DNA of 52,483 nt, taken from positions 1 through 52,483 of the forward strand of contig DASCOB010000217.1 of the NCBI GenBank assembly GCA_036011785.1, in the 5' to 3' direction. Of this stretch, positions 51,891 to 52,483 are shown piece by piece. The notes beneath the pieces were generated by a model. It was not told where the DNA came from and ran no database searches. It saw nothing but the letters and a program-made list of their open reading frames with translations. A program made the translations under genes and the position numbers. The stretch is from CAJWGI01 sp036011785 (GTDB lineage Bacteria > Chloroflexota > Anaerolineae > Anaerolineales > UBA11657). The first letter of the stretch is position 1. Each line of letters begins with the position of its first letter.

Positions 51891-52483
51891 TCAGTACCGC
51901 ACCGTTGTGAATTCCACCAGGTTGGGCATTTTCACACCAGATTCCAGTTTCTCCAAATCGGCGTCCACCATGACTTGCATCAGCTGCGCGAATGTCATCC
52001 GCGGCTCCCACCCTATAGTCTCTCTGGCCTTGCCGGCGTCGCCCACGAGCAAATCCACCTCGGCGGGGCGATAAAAGCGTGGGTCGGAGACAACATAGTC
52101 TTGATAATCCAGACCAACGTGCGCGAACGCTGTCTCGCAGATTTCACGGATGCTGTGGGTCTCACCGGTGGCGATAACGTAATCGCCCGGCTTGTCCTGT
52201 TGCAGCATCTGCCACATGGCACGCACATAATCCCCGGCGAAACCGATGTCGCGGCGCGCGTCGAGGTTTCCCAGGCGCAGTTCTTGCGTCTGCCCTAGCT
52301 TAATGGCGGCAACGCCGAGACTGATTTTGCGCTCCACAAATTCCAGGCCGCGGCGGGGTGAGCCGTGATTGAAGAGAATGCCGGAGTTTGCGTGCATGTC
52401 GTAGCTTTCGCGGTAATTCACCGTAATCCAGTGGCCGTAAACCTTGGCCACGCCGTAAGGGCTGCGCGGGTGGAAGGGCGTGC
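51891..52483 (-). CDS. gmd: GDP-mannose 4,6-dehydratase, C-terminal part (partial)
   Basis: The frame runs off the right edge, so the N-terminal Rossmann part is missing. Visible are the catalytic YxxxK (SPYGVAKVYGHW), SGILFNHGSPRRGLEFV, GNLDARRDIGFAGDYVRAMW, ATGETHSIREICE and the C-terminal RPAEVDLLVGDAGKARETIGW, all strongly typical of Gmd. It makes GDP-4-keto-6-deoxymannose, the precursor of GDP-rhamnose, GDP-fucose and related sugars. It lies 19 nt upstream of the phosphohexomutase gene and starts the visible operon. This predicts 6-deoxyhexoses in the surface glycan. Confidence 0.95.
   Translation of the reverse strand, partial: TPFHPRSPYGVAKVYGHWITVNYRESYDMHANSGILFNHGSPRRGLEFVERKISLGVAAIKLGQTQELRLGNLDARRDIGFAGDYVRAMWQMLQQDKPGDYVIATGETHSIREICETAFAHVGLDYQDYVVSDPRFYRPAEVDLLVGDAGKARETIGWEPRMTFAQLMQVMVDADLEKLESGVKMPNLVEFTTVRY

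Overview
The window looks like a chromosomal segment of a GC-rich Chloroflexota bacterium, probably Anaerolineae-like. This is inferred from gene content. It carries many large GT-C-type membrane glycosyltransferases (DUF2723, PTPS-related, PMT/GT39, YfhO, DUF2142-like). Its surface proteins have Thr/Pro/Ala-rich linkers of the 'TPTATPT' type. There is no CRISPR array, insertion sequence, rRNA or tRNA that I can recognise. Coding density is very high.

Layout. (1) 1-9956: the end of a PQQ-type sugar dehydrogenase, then four large GT-C membrane proteins in two convergent pairs. (2) 9972-15449: a CinA-like/NMN-adenylyltransferase fusion, gyrA with an unusual insert, and an AlbA_2/Schlafen-type regulator followed by a striking TATCCCAA repeat. 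(3) 15450-17884: a decayed stretch, a murI broken by two frameshifts, a class I amidotransferase, and rplS with a clear terminator. (4) 18098-25179: uvrA-queG, a LysM protein, a methyltransferase, miaB. (5) 25265-27338: a translation operon rpsA-rpsU-infA with a near-consensus promoter and a leader of about 280 nt. (6) 27354-33420: a lipoprotein glycosidase, an SH3b protein with a duplicated domain, a phosphoribosyltransferase, and a TIM-barrel/SnoaL protein. (7) 33509-40043: bifunctional rel, then folP, pyrG, trxA, an FmdB zinc ribbon, a small membrane protein and an SCP2 protein. The last four (leftward) run from a textbook TTGACA-N17-TATACT promoter. (8) 40099-52483: a serine hydrolase, then one long leftward operon for surface polysaccharide: gmd (partial), phosphohexomutase, tatD, polyprenyl synthase, GT4, a DUF2142/GT39-like protein, YfhO-like, O-antigen ligase. 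The last three join by ATGA overlaps or a 5-nt gap.

How it fits together. The two ends of the window are both envelope-glycan regions. GT-C enzymes use polyprenyl-phosphate-linked sugars. The right-hand operon holds a prenyl-chain synthase, hexose-phosphate isomerisation, GDP-sugar conversion, a cytoplasmic GT4, membrane GT-C proteins and a ligase, so it looks like a nearly self-contained assembly line. The most interesting shared feature is a beta-sandwich-like module (core 'LYWQA..DYtvFvHL', ending 'PPGxYxLxvGLY'). I count it nine times across five of the GT-C proteins, in both regions. Other points worth following are the TATCCCAA triple site beside the AlbA_2 gene, the gyrA insert that resembles a second copy of gyrA's own 'FxLTxxQAxAI' motif, Gln at the quinolone-determining position of GyrA, the CinA-NMNAT fusion, the disrupted murI, and the long rpsA leader.
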